Position numbers and translations under genes: made by a program. Positions 51,964 to 61,254 of a stretch of DNA of 64,000 bases are shown here, piece by piece. Positions within the stretch are counted from its first letter, which is position 1; the number at the start of each line of letters is the position of its first letter. Origin of the DNA: Bin5 sp965242905 (GTDB taxonomy: Bacteria > Chloroflexota > Anaerolineae > Caldilineales > Caldilineaceae). Where the stretch lies: contig CBDETM010000002.1 in assembly GCA_965242905.1 (NCBI GenBank), positions 5,146,001-5,210,000 of the forward strand. The letters are read 5' to 3'. The notes under the pieces were generated by a model. That model saw only the letters and a program-made list of their open reading frames with translations. It ran no database searches and was not told the DNA's origin.

Positions 51964-53385
51964 CTATGATACCTCAGGCCAGGCGGAAGTCCAAGGTGCG
52001 ATTTTTTCGTAGGCGGCGGCGGCCTGGAGGACAAGGGTGTCGGCGTGATAGCGGCCCACGATCTGCAGGGCGACGGGCAGGCCGTCGGAGGCGAAGCCGC
52101 AGGGGACGCTGGCAGCAGGCTGGCCGGTGAGATTGAAGGGGTAGGTGAAGGGCAGGCGGTCGAAGATGGACGGGGTGGGCGTACCGTCGATTTCGGCTGG
52201 CCAGTCGTCTACGCTCCAAGCTGTTAGCGGCATCTGCGGGGTGAGCAGGAGGTCGTAGTCTTCGAAGAACTCGCGGGCCTGGTGGTAGAAGACTGTGCGG
52301 GACATCTCGGCGCGGCCCAGTTCCTCGGCAGAGTAATGACGGCCCTGGCGGATCATCTCGACGAGGCTCGGTTCGAAGGCGTGTGGATTTTCGTCGTAGG
52401 CCTGGCCGACGCGGGCGGCCATGGATGCGAACCAGCAGACTTCGGCGCCGGGGCGGGGGTTGTCCCAACCGGGATCGACGGCCTCCACGTTGCAGCCGAG
52501 GTCGGAGAAGCGCTGCGCGGCTTCGCCGGCGAGGCGGCGCACGTCGGGGTCGACGGCGGCGTAGCCGAAGTCTTCGCTCCAGGCGACGCGAAGGCCCTGC
52601 AGTGCGGGCAGGGGGTCGGCGACGGCGGCGAGGTAGTCGTCAGGGGGGCTGGCGATGGCGGTGGGGTCGCGGGGGTCGGGGCCGGCAATGGCCTGGGTGA
52701 AGAGAGCGGCGTCGGCGACGGTGCGGGAGATGGGCCCGTTGTGGGAGCGGGCGGACCAGATGTCGAGGTTGGGCCAGTAAGGCAGGCGGCCGAACGAGGG
52801 CTTATGGCCGAAAACGCCGCAGAGGGCGGCGGGGATGCGGATTGAGCCGGCGCCGTCGGAGCCATGGGCAAGCGGGCAGAGGCCAGCGGCGACGGCCGCG
52901 GCGGCGCCGCCGCTGGAGCCGCCGGGCGTGCGGTCGGTGTTCCAGGGGTTGCGGCCCGGTTCGCCGAGGAGGTTGTCGCACATGTCCTTGTGGCCGAGGT
53001 GGGGCGTGTTGGTCTTGCCGATGATGATGCCGCCGGCAGCCTTGACACGGCCGGTAATGATGCCGTCGAAGCCGGCGACCTGGTCCTTCTGGAGGATGGT
53101 GCCGCTGGTGTGGCGCAGGCCTTGGCTGGGTTCGAGGTCTTTGATGGGGACGGGGAGGCCGTGAAGAGGGCCGAGTTCGCCGCCCTGCATGACGCTGGTT
53201 TCGGCGGCGCGGGCGGCGTCGAGGGCGCGGTCGGCGTCGAAGGAGAGGAAGGCGTTGATGGCGGGATTGAGTTCCTCGATGCGGGCGAGGAAGGCTCCGG
53301 TCAGCTCGACGGGTGAGAGCTGTTTGGCGCGGATGGCGGCTGTGAGGTCGGTTGCTGGTGTGCGGAAGAGTTCGGGAGGGGTCAC
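51964..53385 (-). CDS. Amidase (amidase-signature family)
   Basis: A 473-residue amidase-signature hydrolase. The catalytic triad segments are visible: Lys in LPVPIKDLEPSQG (about 82), the cis-Ser region in TPGGSSGGAAAAVAAGL (about 153-169), and the nucleophile Ser in GSDGAGSIRIPAALCGVFG (about 175-193). The family hydrolyses amides, including short acyl amides, ureas and aminoacyl-tRNA (GatA). GatA is less likely here because gatB and gatC are absent and the C-terminal half is of the general amidase kind. It stands between mqnA and a Uma2 gene. Confidence 0.92.
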   Translation of the reverse strand: MTPPELFRTPATDLTAAIRAKQLSPVELTGAFLARIEELNPAINAFLSFDADRALDAARAAETSVMQGGELGPLHGLPVPIKDLEPSQGLRHTSGTILQKDQVAGFDGIITGRVKAAGGIIIGKTNTPHLGHKDMCDNLLGEPGRNPWNTDRTPGGSSGGAAAAVAAGLCPLAHGSDGAGSIRIPAALCGVFGHKPSFGRLPYWPNLDIWSARSHNGPISRTVADAALFTQAIAGPDPRDPTAIASPPDDYLAAVADPLPALQGLRVAWSEDFGYAAVDPDVRRLAGEAAQRFSDLGCNVEAVDPGWDNPRPGAEVCWFASMAARVGQAYDENPHAFEPSLVEMIRQGRHYSAEELGRAEMSRTVFYHQAREFFEDYDLLLTPQMPLTAWSVDDWPAEIDGTPTPSIFDRLPFTYPFNLTGQPAASVPCGFASDGLPVALQIVGRYHADTLVLQAAAAYEKIAPWTSAWPEVS

Positions 53386-53429
53386 TTTTGGGCTCCTTTG
53401 GCGTGCGCTCGCTTCAAATTCCCAAATAT

Positions 53430-53981
53430 TCAGAAGAGATCGGCGACGGTGCAGGTGAAGCCGGGCAGAACCTGGCCGCCGTCAAGCGTATCGTCTGTAG
53501 AGAGTCTGATCAGGGGTTGGTCGGGTTGGTGTACGTCGAGAGTGCGTGCTTCGGGATCGACAGTCCAGACGAGGGGGACACCGAAGCTGATCCACATGCG
53601 GGCTTTGTCGAAGAGCTGTCGAGGGCTGTCGCTTGGGGAGGCGATTTCGACCGCGAGATCCGGGGGACCTTCGAAGTATCCGGGGACATCCTGGTCGAGT
53701 GGCAGTCTGTGGGAAGAGATGAAGGCGACGTCGGGTTCTCTGACGGTGTCGGGTTCTTTTTCGAGGAGGAATCCTACGTCGGAGGCAAGGATTGTTCCCA
53801 TTTGCCGGGGTTCGACAAAAGCTTCCAATGGAAATGACAGTTTTATCACGGTCTTTCCGTGTCTTACTTCTGCTGGCACCGTCTCGCAAAGCACTCCTCT
53901 AAGTAGTTCGCCGCGAAAACCTTGGCTGCTAAGGTGGTGCAGGTCCTCGGCGGTGAGCAGTTTTTCGGTTGTTACAGTCAT
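53430..53981 (-). CDS. Uma2 family endonuclease (DUF820)
   Basis: A 183-residue PD-(D/E)xK-fold protein of the Uma2/DUF820 family, expanded in Cyanobacteria and Chloroflexota. Motifs: RGELLRGVLCETVP (about 23-36), HGKTVIKLSFPLEAFV, REPDVAFISSHRLP (catalytic Asp) and PPDLAVEIASPSDSP (catalytic Glu-x-Ser segment), then KARMWISFGVPLVWTVDPE. They are proposed restriction-type nucleases, but roles are largely unproven. A second family member is at 62162. Confidence 0.9.
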   Translation of the reverse strand: MTVTTEKLLTAEDLHHLSSQGFRGELLRGVLCETVPAEVRHGKTVIKLSFPLEAFVEPRQMGTILASDVGFLLEKEPDTVREPDVAFISSHRLPLDQDVPGYFEGPPDLAVEIASPSDSPRQLFDKARMWISFGVPLVWTVDPEARTLDVHQPDQPLIRLSTDDTLDGGQVLPGFTCTVADLF

Positions 53982-54114
53982 GGCGTTTCCCCCGTCACAG
54001 TTGAGGTGAGGGCATTATACTACAGGTGATGTTGCCGGGAGACTAAGGTGTATGGACGGGTGCAGTCGGTTTTTTGCGGTGAGAGGGGTTGGGTTGGGAT
54101 TGGGCGCTTGAGGG

Positions 54115-54310
54115 AATACGTGGGCAGGCACAAGGCCTGCCCCTACGGGGGCGGTTTGGGGGATGGGGAAGGCGCGGCGGGTTGGGGCGCGAGGGCAGGC
54201 ATAAGGGCTGCCCCTACGGGGGCGTTTTGGGGGATGGGGGGTGGCGTGGCGGGTTGGGGCGCGAGGGCAGGCACGAGGCCTGCCCCTACGGGGGCGTTTG
54301 GGGGAGAGCC
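54115..54310 (+). repeat. Three tandem units related to repeat B
   Basis: Three same-strand units about 70-80 bp apart, each with GCGAGGGCAGGCA-like bases, then CCTGCCCCTACGGGGGCG, and a GGGGGATGGGG spacer. The hairpin arms are GGCAGGC and GCCTGCC in place of GGGCACCC and GGGTGCCC, so pairing is kept while the sequence changed. This fills most of the 53982-54321 gap. Confidence 0.8.
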
Positions 54311-54321
54311 TGTTCTGTGGG

Positions 54322-54828
54322 TTAGTTGGGGCGGGGTTGGTCGATCAGGCGGGCGAGAGCGGCGCCGAGGGGGAGGTCTTCGACGTGGCCGAAGGCGTTG
54401 ACGCGGAGCTGGCCGGCGCGGTCGATTACGACGAGGCTGGGGGTGCCGCGCAGGCGGTAGCGGGTCATGGTGACGGGTTGGGTTGAGCCGGGTGTGTGCT
54501 CGTCCACGCCCACGGGGAAGGTAATCTGGTACTCGTGCAGGAAGGCTTCGAGAGAGACGGGGGTCATGGCCTGGTGGTGTTCGAAGACGGTGTGAAGTCC
54601 GAGGAGAGTTACATCGTCGCCGAAGTTCTGCTGAATCCTTTTGGCCTGCGGGATCCCGTGGGAGACGCAGCCGGGGCAGAGCATCTGGAATGCTTCGATC
54701 ACTACGACGTCGCCGCGGAGGTTGGCGAGGGTGGGGTTGGCCTGGGTGTTGAACCAGCGGGTGACGGATAGTTCGGGGGCGGCTATGTGGGTGGTTTCGG
54801 TGGTCAAAGTCCTTGTTGTCCTTTCCAA
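54322..54828 (-). CDS. Thioredoxin-fold redoxin with CPGC motif
   Basis: About 168 residues of TlpA/AhpC-like redoxin fold: ANLRGDVVVIEAFQMLCPGC (about 35-54), with a Cys-Pro-Gly-Cys active site, and a cis-Pro segment in LRGTPSLVVIDRAGQLR (about 127-143). It lacks a signal peptide, so a cytoplasmic thiol oxidoreductase or peroxiredoxin-like role is likely. The start is uncertain: TTG 54828 gives this length, and another TTG at 54807 sits closer to an AAGGA site. Confidence 0.82.
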   Translation of the reverse strand: MERTTRTLTTETTHIAAPELSVTRWFNTQANPTLANLRGDVVVIEAFQMLCPGCVSHGIPQAKRIQQNFGDDVTLLGLHTVFEHHQAMTPVSLEAFLHEYQITFPVGVDEHTPGSTQPVTMTRYRLRGTPSLVVIDRAGQLRVNAFGHVEDLPLGAALARLIDQPRPN

Positions 54829-54994
54829 CTCGCTTTGGGGGGTAGGGCCACCCGAAGTTCAGGGGCCCCATCGCAGGCTTACAGAGAGATTGAAAGAAGC
54901 GGAGATGTTCGGCGCGCTTTCACCGCTCTCGGCGATTTCGTTTCGGTGTTCTATAGCCACCGAGTCTTCGCCGACATCTCCGCGTCAAGAAACT

Positions 54995-55984
54995 TTAATT
55001 GTTTTGGGCGAAGATGAGCCAGACTTCGCCGTTGCCACCTGAAATAGTAAAGCCAAAGTTCTGGCTGTCGCGTTCGCCGTTGCCGTCTCTGACGAAGATC
55101 GAGTAGTTGCCCGCCACGTTGCCGCCGGGAACCTGGCTCAGGGGGACGGCTTTGAGGTAGTTGTACTTGTCACCCTGAGGCCCGCGATGGGTGGAGTTTC
55201 CGCCGCGCGTGGAGTTGTTGACGGCGCCAACGTGTACGCCGTCTTTGTGCAGCTCCACGTAATAGTTGCCGCCGATGCCCTGAATCTCATCGCCGCGTCC
55301 TTCATGGACGAAGCCGACGTAGAGTTTGAGCTCACTGCCGCCGTTATGCCTCAGGTCGGTGTTTCGCAGCCTGAATTTACAGCCGTCGCCGCCTATGCCT
55401 GCGCACGGGTCGGTCACCGGTGGGGGCACGGGTGTCGGCGGGACGGGCGTGGGCGGGATGGGCGTGGCGGTCGGGATAGGGGTCGGCGGGGGCGTGGGAA
55501 TGACGGGCGCCACTTGCACGAGCTCGGGGTAGGTTGCCGTCACGAGCGGGCTGTAGACCCAGGCGTACTGGCCGCCGAAAATGATCTGCCACCATCCTCC
55601 GGCAGGGTTCTTGCCAGAGATTGGGTATTGATCTCCGGGTGAGGCCTGTCCAAGGATGGGGTAGTTGGTCCCCGGGCCGGCGCGCACGTTCATGATGCGG
55701 TTGATGCTCACTGTCGGAGACGCGGAGGTCGCCGTTGGTGTCGGCGTGGGCGGTGGCGCAGGCGAAGGCGTGGGTGTTACCGTGGGCGTAGCCGTTGCTT
55801 CCAAGGCTGCAAGCCGTTCTTCGTAGGTAGCCAGGCGGTCGGACATGGAGGAGATCAGTTCCACCATGGCTTCTACCCGGGCCGCCAAATCTTCGAGGGT
55901 CAGGCCGGCTTCCTGCGCGTAGAGGGGCACGGTGATGCCAAGGAGAGCTACGACTATCAGCAGTACCAGGCGTGTCTTTTTCAT
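54995..55984 (-). CDS. Secreted SH3-domain protein with Pro/Thr-rich linkers
   Basis: A 329-residue protein. A signal peptide (KKTRLVLLIVVALLGITVPL, cleaved near YAQ) is followed by a short coiled-coil (LEDLAARVEAMVELISSMSD), a Thr/Pro-rich linker, and a bacterial SH3 domain (about 95-150; MNVRAGPGTNYPILGQASPG, GWWQIIFGGQYAWVYS). A second Pro-rich linker and a C-terminal domain of about 130 residues (about 200-329; ELKLYVGFVHEGRGDEI) follow; I do not recognise the last. Such SH3 modules often bind peptidoglycan or cell-wall glycans. An extracellular or surface role is inferred. Confidence 0.85.
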   Translation of the reverse strand: MKKTRLVLLIVVALLGITVPLYAQEAGLTLEDLAARVEAMVELISSMSDRLATYEERLAALEATATPTVTPTPSPAPPPTPTPTATSASPTVSINRIMNVRAGPGTNYPILGQASPGDQYPISGKNPAGGWWQIIFGGQYAWVYSPLVTATYPELVQVAPVIPTPPPTPIPTATPIPPTPVPPTPVPPPVTDPCAGIGGDGCKFRLRNTDLRHNGGSELKLYVGFVHEGRGDEIQGIGGNYYVELHKDGVHVGAVNNSTRGGNSTHRGPQGDKYNYLKAVPLSQVPGGNVAGNYSIFVRDGNGERDSQNFGFTISGGNGEVWLIFAQNN

Positions 55985-56169
55985 CCTAATTCCCGATTTT
56001 TGGATGTTTCAAGTCTGAATATGCGGTGGCGGTGCGTTGCTTTGCGTTTGTACCAGCTGGTTGGCCCGGAGTCCAAGAATTCAACCGGTCCATTCACGGC
56101 CCCGGGTCATTTGAGGACGGGGATTGCATTGCCGTCATCGCTCCGGCAGCGACTGAATCTGCGCTGGTC

Positions 56170-56919
56170 TTAAAGGATCTGGCTGAGGAAAAGCTTGGTG
56201 CGCTCGTGCTGGGCGTTGGTGAAGAAGTGTTCGGGCGTGCCGACTTCCATGATTTCGCCGCCGTCCATGAAAACGATGCGGTCTGCGACCTCGCGAGCGA
56301 AACCCATTTCGTGGGTTACGACGAGCATGGTCATGCCGGTTTCGGCCAGCTCCTGCATGACGTCGAGCACTTCCTTGATCATCTCCGGGTCCAGGGCGGA
56401 AGTCGGTTCGTCGAAGAGCATGATCTTGGGCGACATGGCGAGCGAGCGGGCGATGGCGACGCGCTGCTGCTGACCGCCGGAGAGCTGGCCGGGATATTTG
56501 TCGGCCTGTTCCGGTATACCGACGCGGTTGAGCAGGCCCATGGCGGTCTCCATGGCTTCATCTTTTTTCATCTTACGGACCTGGATCGGGGCCAGGGTGA
56601 TGTTTTCCAACACCGTAAGATGCGGAAAGAGGTTGAACTGTTGGAAGACCATGCCGGTTTCGGAGCGGATCTGTTCGATGTTGCGCACGTCGCGGGTGAG
56701 GGGGATACCGTCGACGATGATGTCGCCGGCCTGATGCTCTTCAAGACGGTTAATGCAGCGAATGAAGGTGGACTTTCCGGAACCCGAAGGCCCGATGATG
56801 ACGACCACTTCCTGGGACTGAACGCGCAGGCTGCAGTTTTTGAGGGCCTGGAAGTCGCCGAACCATTTGCAGACATCCTGGCAGATGATGATTTCGTCGG
56901 CGGAGGCGTTTTCTGACAT
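56170..56919 (-). CDS. aapP: General amino-acid ABC transporter ATP-binding protein
   Basis: About 249 residues. Walker A is IGPSGSGKSTFIRCINRLE (about 43-61), the Q-loop GMVFQQFNLFPHLTVLEN, the ABC signature LSGGQQQRVAIARSLA, Walker B KIMLFDEPTSALDPE, and the switch VVTHEMGFAREVADR. It is closest to GlnQ/AapP/HisP amino-acid importers. ATG 56919 follows GAGG nine bases upstream; the frame is open to 56943. It is the last gene of an AapJQMP-type operon and the only importer ATPase in this window. Confidence 0.94.
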   Translation of the reverse strand: MSENASADEIIICQDVCKWFGDFQALKNCSLRVQSQEVVVIIGPSGSGKSTFIRCINRLEEHQAGDIIVDGIPLTRDVRNIEQIRSETGMVFQQFNLFPHLTVLENITLAPIQVRKMKKDEAMETAMGLLNRVGIPEQADKYPGQLSGGQQQRVAIARSLAMSPKIMLFDEPTSALDPEMIKEVLDVMQELAETGMTMLVVTHEMGFAREVADRIVFMDGGEIMEVGTPEHFFTNAQHERTKLFLSQIL

Positions 56920-56985
56920 TGTTGGCACCTCGTTTGGGCACATGCGAAGGCTAAGGCTTCCTAGCTGTGTTTATGCGTTGTTAGT

Positions 56986-58206
56986 CTAGCGTTGGCCGAC
57001 TCCCAGGCGCCGTTCCAGGCGGCGGCTGGCGAAGGACATGGTGTAGCTGAAAATCCAGAAGAGGACGGCGATGACGGCGAAAACCTCCTGCTGGGTCCCG
57101 AGCCAGTCGGGGTTGGCAATGATGGTGCGGGCGATTCCGAGCAGGTCGAAGATTCCGACCAGTGCAACCAGGGTAGTGTCTTTGAACAGGCTGATAAATT
57201 GCCCCACGAGAACAGGGATTACGGCACGAAGGGCCTGGGGCAGGATGATGTGAATAGTGGACTGGTAGGTGCTAAGGCCGACGGCCTGGGCGGCTTCGTA
57301 CTGGCCGCGGGGAATCGATTGGAGGCCGCCGCGCACGTTTTCGGCGGTATAGGCGGCGGAAAAGAGCGTTATGGCGACGAGGGCGCGCAGGACACGGTCC
57401 ACGAGCGGGAAGCCGTCGGGCAGAAAAAGCTGAAGCATTATCTGACCCATGAAGAGCAGGCTGATGAGAGGGACCCCGCGGATGAATTCGATGTAGATGA
57501 CGCTCATGACGCGGATGGCGGGCAGCTTGGACTGGCGGCCAAGGGCGAGCAGGACGCCGAGCGGGAACGAGAGCGTGATGCCGAAGAAGGCCAGCAGGAG
57601 GGAGAGCAGGAGGCCTCCCCAGAGAATTGGCTGGACGGGCGGCATGGGGCCGTCGTCAGCGCCGGCGCCGCGCAAGAGGATCAGCATAACAACGAGGTAG
57701 GCCATAACGAAGTAGGAAGCGGCGCGGCCGCGGTGCTGGATGGGCAGGTAGCCAGCGATGAAGTAGCCAGCGAAAGAGGCGACGGCGGTAATCATGAGGT
57801 AGAGCCGCGTCCCCATGGAAAAGAAGGGGATGAGCATCAGGACCAAAGGTATGGCGACGAGAATGCGAGCGGTGGTGTTGAACTGGCCTACAATGAGCCG
57901 CCACACAAGGCCTACAGTAGTTCCGAGCAGATAGATGACAAGCCAGAGGCGCCAGGCTTCGATGGCAGGATACTGGCCGCGCATTATCAGGTTGAAGTTA
58001 GCCGGGATGACACCCCACTCGGCTGTATTAAATGCCCAGCGCAGTATGAGTCGGGCGACGATGAAAATCGAGGCTACGGCGACGATGGTCAGCAGCGAAT
58101 TGAAGAGGTCGCTGAAGAGGTTGCGCCTCAGCCACCCGAGAAGCGTGTAGCGTTCGGTTACTGGAAGGACAGAGCGGTCCGTTGGGGTCCCAGCCGCTGT
58201 GGTCAT
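56986..58206 (-). CDS. aapM: General amino-acid ABC transporter permease, AapM type
   Basis: A 406-residue permease with an N-terminal extension of several helices (FNSLLTIVAVASIFIVARLI, about 36-55, and others), as in AapM/BztC-like proteins, then a C-terminal BPD_transp_1 domain. The coupling loop is GQYEAAQAVGLSTYQSTIHI (about 312-331), followed by LPQALRAVIPVLVGQFIS. Located between aapQ (73 bp upstream) and aapP. Confidence 0.92.
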   Translation of the reverse strand: MTTAAGTPTDRSVLPVTERYTLLGWLRRNLFSDLFNSLLTIVAVASIFIVARLILRWAFNTAEWGVIPANFNLIMRGQYPAIEAWRLWLVIYLLGTTVGLVWRLIVGQFNTTARILVAIPLVLMLIPFFSMGTRLYLMITAVASFAGYFIAGYLPIQHRGRAASYFVMAYLVVMLILLRGAGADDGPMPPVQPILWGGLLLSLLLAFFGITLSFPLGVLLALGRQSKLPAIRVMSVIYIEFIRGVPLISLLFMGQIMLQLFLPDGFPLVDRVLRALVAITLFSAAYTAENVRGGLQSIPRGQYEAAQAVGLSTYQSTIHIILPQALRAVIPVLVGQFISLFKDTTLVALVGIFDLLGIARTIIANPDWLGTQQEVFAVIAVLFWIFSYTMSFASRRLERRLGVGQR

Positions 58207-58279
58207 CTGTGGGTCGATCCTCGTTGTGTGCGCTCTATGGTTGCGTTTCCCGTTTGAAAATCTCTATTCTCTGCGGCCG

Positions 58280-59464
58280 CTAACGTTCGACGAGGCGAAT
58301 GCGGCGGTTATAGATGTTCATTAGAAAGGAGGTCAGCAGGCTGAGTGACAGGTAGGTACCCATGATCATGGTGAACATTTCTATTTCGCGGCCGGTCTGG
58401 TTCAGGATGGTGTTGCCGGCGACGGCGAAGAGGTCCGGGTAGCCGATGGCGATGGCCAGGGAGGAGTTTTTGGTCAGATTCAGGTACTGGCTGGTGAGTG
58501 GCGGAATGATGACGCGCAAGGCCTGAGGGAAGATTATCAGGCGCAACGTCTGTGCTGCGGTCAGGCCCAATGCGGTGGCGGCCTCGCGCTGGCCTTTGGA
58601 TACGGACTGTATTCCAGCGCGTACGACTTCGGCGATGAAGGCTGCGGTATAGATTATGAGACCGGAAAGCAGGGCCATGAACTGCTGGCTGAGGATTTTG
58701 CCGCCCTGGGTGTTGAAGCCCTCCAGAACAGGTAGGTCGACTGTCATGGGTTGGGGCAGAACGATCCAGCCGATGAGGCCGACGGCGGCGACGGTAACGA
58801 TAAACCAGAGAGTAACGAGCGGCATACGCCCGGTGCGCTTGCCGTGTTCGCGCAGGAAGTATGCGAGGACAGCGCCGGCGATGATGCCTGCAGCGAGGAC
58901 GATCAGATAGGAACCCCAGGAATCGGTTGGGATTCCCCAAGGGATGGCAATGCCGCGGTTACTGAGATAGAAGGCGTCGGCCAGCACGATGGCGTCGGCC
59001 ACTCGCGGCAGTTTAAGGAAGACGCCCTGTGCCCAAAAGATCAGCAGGACCAGAAGGGGGATATTGCGGAAGATGTCGATATATACGGCGGCAATTTTGC
59101 TGACGAGGAAGTTGGTGGAAAGGCGCATAACGCCGATGAGGATTCCGAGTGCGGTAGCAAAGATGATGCCGAGGACAGCGACCTGGAAAGTATTGAGCAG
59201 GCCGACGACAAAGGCCCTGAGGTAGGTCCGTTCACGTGAGTATTCGATGAGGCTTTCGCCGATGTCGAAGCCGGCGGTCTGCGTGAGGAAGCTGAAGGTG
59301 ATGGCAACGGAGTGCTTTTCGCGCAGCCCAGTGATCATATTGTTGAAGAAGAAGAGTCCCAACCCCAGGACGATTACGACAACGAGGATCTGGCTGAAGA
59401 CTCCCAGGACGCGTTCGTCGCGGTAGAAAGGCGGACGGACCTGGCTGGCATGTTTGTTTTGCAT
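58280..59464 (-). CDS. aapQ: General amino-acid ABC transporter permease, AapQ type
   Basis: A 394-residue permease. The N-terminal helix region (VFSQILVVVIVLGLGLFFFN, about 21-40) and a large extra-membrane insertion match AapQ/BztB proteins, and the coupling loop is GQREAATALGLTAAQTLRLI (about 302-321), followed by FPQALRVIIPPLTSQYLNL. It would form the heteromeric channel with AapM. It is separated from aapJ by 107 bp that contain a strong stem-loop. Confidence 0.92.
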   Translation of the reverse strand: MQNKHASQVRPPFYRDERVLGVFSQILVVVIVLGLGLFFFNNMITGLREKHSVAITFSFLTQTAGFDIGESLIEYSRERTYLRAFVVGLLNTFQVAVLGIIFATALGILIGVMRLSTNFLVSKIAAVYIDIFRNIPLLVLLIFWAQGVFLKLPRVADAIVLADAFYLSNRGIAIPWGIPTDSWGSYLIVLAAGIIAGAVLAYFLREHGKRTGRMPLVTLWFIVTVAAVGLIGWIVLPQPMTVDLPVLEGFNTQGGKILSQQFMALLSGLIIYTAAFIAEVVRAGIQSVSKGQREAATALGLTAAQTLRLIIFPQALRVIIPPLTSQYLNLTKNSSLAIAIGYPDLFAVAGNTILNQTGREIEMFTMIMGTYLSLSLLTSFLMNIYNRRIRLVER

Positions 59465-59516
59465 GGTAGGGCGCTCAGAAGAGGACCTGGGGCCTTGTGG
59501 GACGTGAATTGACAGA

Positions 59517-59560
59517 CAGACGGACAGCGGGCCTGTTCAAATGGGCGCGCTGTCCGTCTG
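59517..59560. promoter_or_regulatory. Stem-loop between aapJ and aapQ
   Basis: A 13-bp perfect stem: CAGACGGACAGCG (59517-59529) with CGCTGTCCGTCTG (59548-59560), loop 18 bases. It starts 11 bases after the aapJ stop on the minus strand; no T-run follows. A likely 3'-end protector or attenuator that keeps binding-protein levels above those of the permeases. Confidence 0.8.
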
Positions 59561-59571
59561 CCGGAAGAGAC

Positions 59572-60669
59572 TTAGCGGATTGGCGGGGCGTACAGGATGC
59601 CGCCGTCGGTGTAGAGACTGTTCAGGCCGCGAGGGAGGTCAAAGACCGTATCCGGGCCGAGATTGCGGTTGTAGATCTCCTCGTAGTTGCCGACCTGTGT
59701 GATCACGTCGACGAAGCAGCCGGCGTTGGCAATGCCGACCTTGGAGCAGAAGTCACCTTCAAGGCCAAGCAGCTTACGGATGTTGGGGTCTTCGCTGCCC
59801 ATGAAGCTGTCGATGTTGGAGGAGCTGATGCCATGTTCCTCGGCGAGCATGGTTGCGTAAACGACCCAGTTCACGAGGTCGAACCACTGGTCATCGCCAT
59901 GGCGGACGGCAGGACCCAGGGGCTCCTTGGAGAGCGTCACGTCAAGGATAACGTGGTCCGAGGGAACGGAAAGGGTTGTCTGGCGTGAGACCAGGCTGGA
60001 CTTGTCGGTTGTGACGGCGTCACAGCGGCCCTCCTCGTAGGCGGTGAAGGACTGGTCGAAGTCTTCAAAGACGACGGCTTCGTAGGCCACACCGGCTGCC
60101 GCGAACTGGTCGGCGAGGTTGAGCTCAGTGGTTGTGCCGGTGATGACGCAGACTGAGGCTCCCTGCAGGTCCGGGAGTGTGGCGACGCCGAGCTCTTTGC
60201 GCACCATGAGGCCCTGGCCGTCGTAGAAGGTGGTGGGGCCGAAGTTCATGCCCAGGTCGGTGTCGCGAGACATCGTCCAGGTGGTGTTGCGGATGATGAC
60301 GTCGCCCTCGCCACTGGAGAGGATGGTGAAGCGCTCTCTAGCGGTGGCAGGCCTAACTTCAAGGGCATTGGCATCGCCGAAGATAGCGGCGGCGATGGCG
60401 CGGCAGTAGTCGACATCAAAGCCGGAGAAGTTGCCTTCGGAGTCGAGGAAGCCGAAACCAGGGAGTTGTGAATTGCCGATGCAGACCAGCTTGCCGCGTT
60501 CCTGGACGATGCTAAGCGTGGACTGTACTTCCTGCATTGCCGGGGCTGCCGCCTCGTCGGACTCGACGACTTCGGGACCTGCTGCGGGGCTCATACAGGC
60601 CGCGATGATCATGCCGATCACCATCGACAGAATCATGCCGGCTTTGTTCAATTTCCGCATGCTTTTCAT
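59572..60669 (-). CDS. aapJ: General amino-acid ABC transporter substrate-binding lipoprotein
   Basis: A 365-residue binding protein. The signal peptide MKSMRKLNKAGMILSMVIGM is followed by IIAAC (lipid-anchored Cys). The mature protein begins near VQERGKLVCIGNSQLPGFGF and FSGFDVDYCRAIAAAIFGD, typical of AapJ/BztA rather than of the small HisJ. VITGTTTELNLADQFAA and EEGRCDAVTTDKSSLVSR are further family segments. AAGGAG is six bases upstream of the ATG. It starts the operon aapJ-Q-M-P. Confidence 0.93.
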   Translation of the reverse strand: MKSMRKLNKAGMILSMVIGMIIAACMSPAAGPEVVESDEAAAPAMQEVQSTLSIVQERGKLVCIGNSQLPGFGFLDSEGNFSGFDVDYCRAIAAAIFGDANALEVRPATARERFTILSSGEGDVIIRNTTWTMSRDTDLGMNFGPTTFYDGQGLMVRKELGVATLPDLQGASVCVITGTTTELNLADQFAAAGVAYEAVVFEDFDQSFTAYEEGRCDAVTTDKSSLVSRQTTLSVPSDHVILDVTLSKEPLGPAVRHGDDQWFDLVNWVVYATMLAEEHGISSSNIDSFMGSEDPNIRKLLGLEGDFCSKVGIANAGCFVDVITQVGNYEEIYNRNLGPDTVFDLPRGLNSLYTDGGILYAPPIR

Positions 60670-60840
60670 ACATAGCTCCTTTTTGAGAGTGGTGAAGAAG
60701 TATCACACTAAACTTGCCAGTAGTTTACTGGTCGGAAAAAGAGTTCTAGCCAAGCAAGGCGGCGCCCCCCGCAGACGCGTCAAATGCCTATTTCGGCCGG
60801 TTTTCTCTGCGAGAATTGCCACAGAGAAAGTTCCTACTCA

Positions 60841-60869
60841 AGTATAATACAATACCATATGGATAACAA
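60841..60869 (-). promoter_or_regulatory. Candidate sigma-70-type promoter upstream of aapJ
   Basis: On the minus strand TTGTTA (60869-60864), a 17-base spacer, and TATACT (60846-60841), about 170 bp upstream of the aapJ start. Good spacing, moderate -35 match. It lies in the 585-bp gap 60670-61254, which holds no gene that I can support. Confidence 0.5.
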
Positions 60870-61133
60870 CAGAGTCAGTTTTGCGCGGATTGGCCTGAAA
60901 TTGGACTCAAATGGGTTTTGCAGGAACAACCTGGGAGGTCGGAGGTGACTGGAACCGGTCATATTAAGGCATCGTTGAGAGAAAAGTCGTTGCGTGTACT
61001 TTCATAGAATCCTCATCACTACCCATTGGTTTGGCAGTACAGTTGAAGCATCTGGCGGCAAGAGGCAGGGAAAGGGTTTCCTGAGAGATTTGAAAGGGCA
61101 GCATTGGGCTTAGATCGATTTCCCTCTTTTCTT

Positions 61134-61162
61134 TTGAAAAAACAGATTGGGTGGGCTATAAT
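61134..61162 (+). promoter_or_regulatory. Sigma-70-type promoter of the zinc-ribbon gene
   Basis: TTGAAA (61134-61139), exact 17-base spacer, TATAAT (61157-61162), 93 bp upstream of the ATG at 61255. This is the best consensus promoter I found in the window. Confidence 0.7.
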
Positions 61163-61254
61163 CATCGAATGCAGATTTTTCTTGAAGCTTTCAGTTTGAC
61201 GCCTACTCAACTGATAGCGAGTTGGTTCCTCCCCAAAAAGGTCTGGAGTACTGA

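Noticed and set aside
54115..54310. Tandem units considered as a CRISPR array
   Set aside because: Only three units, spacers are repeat-derived and G-rich rather than unique, and no cas genes are in the window.
56992..58257. 421-codon plus-strand frame
   Set aside because: Antisense to the aapM permease; acidic low-complexity product typical of the reverse of a membrane-protein gene.
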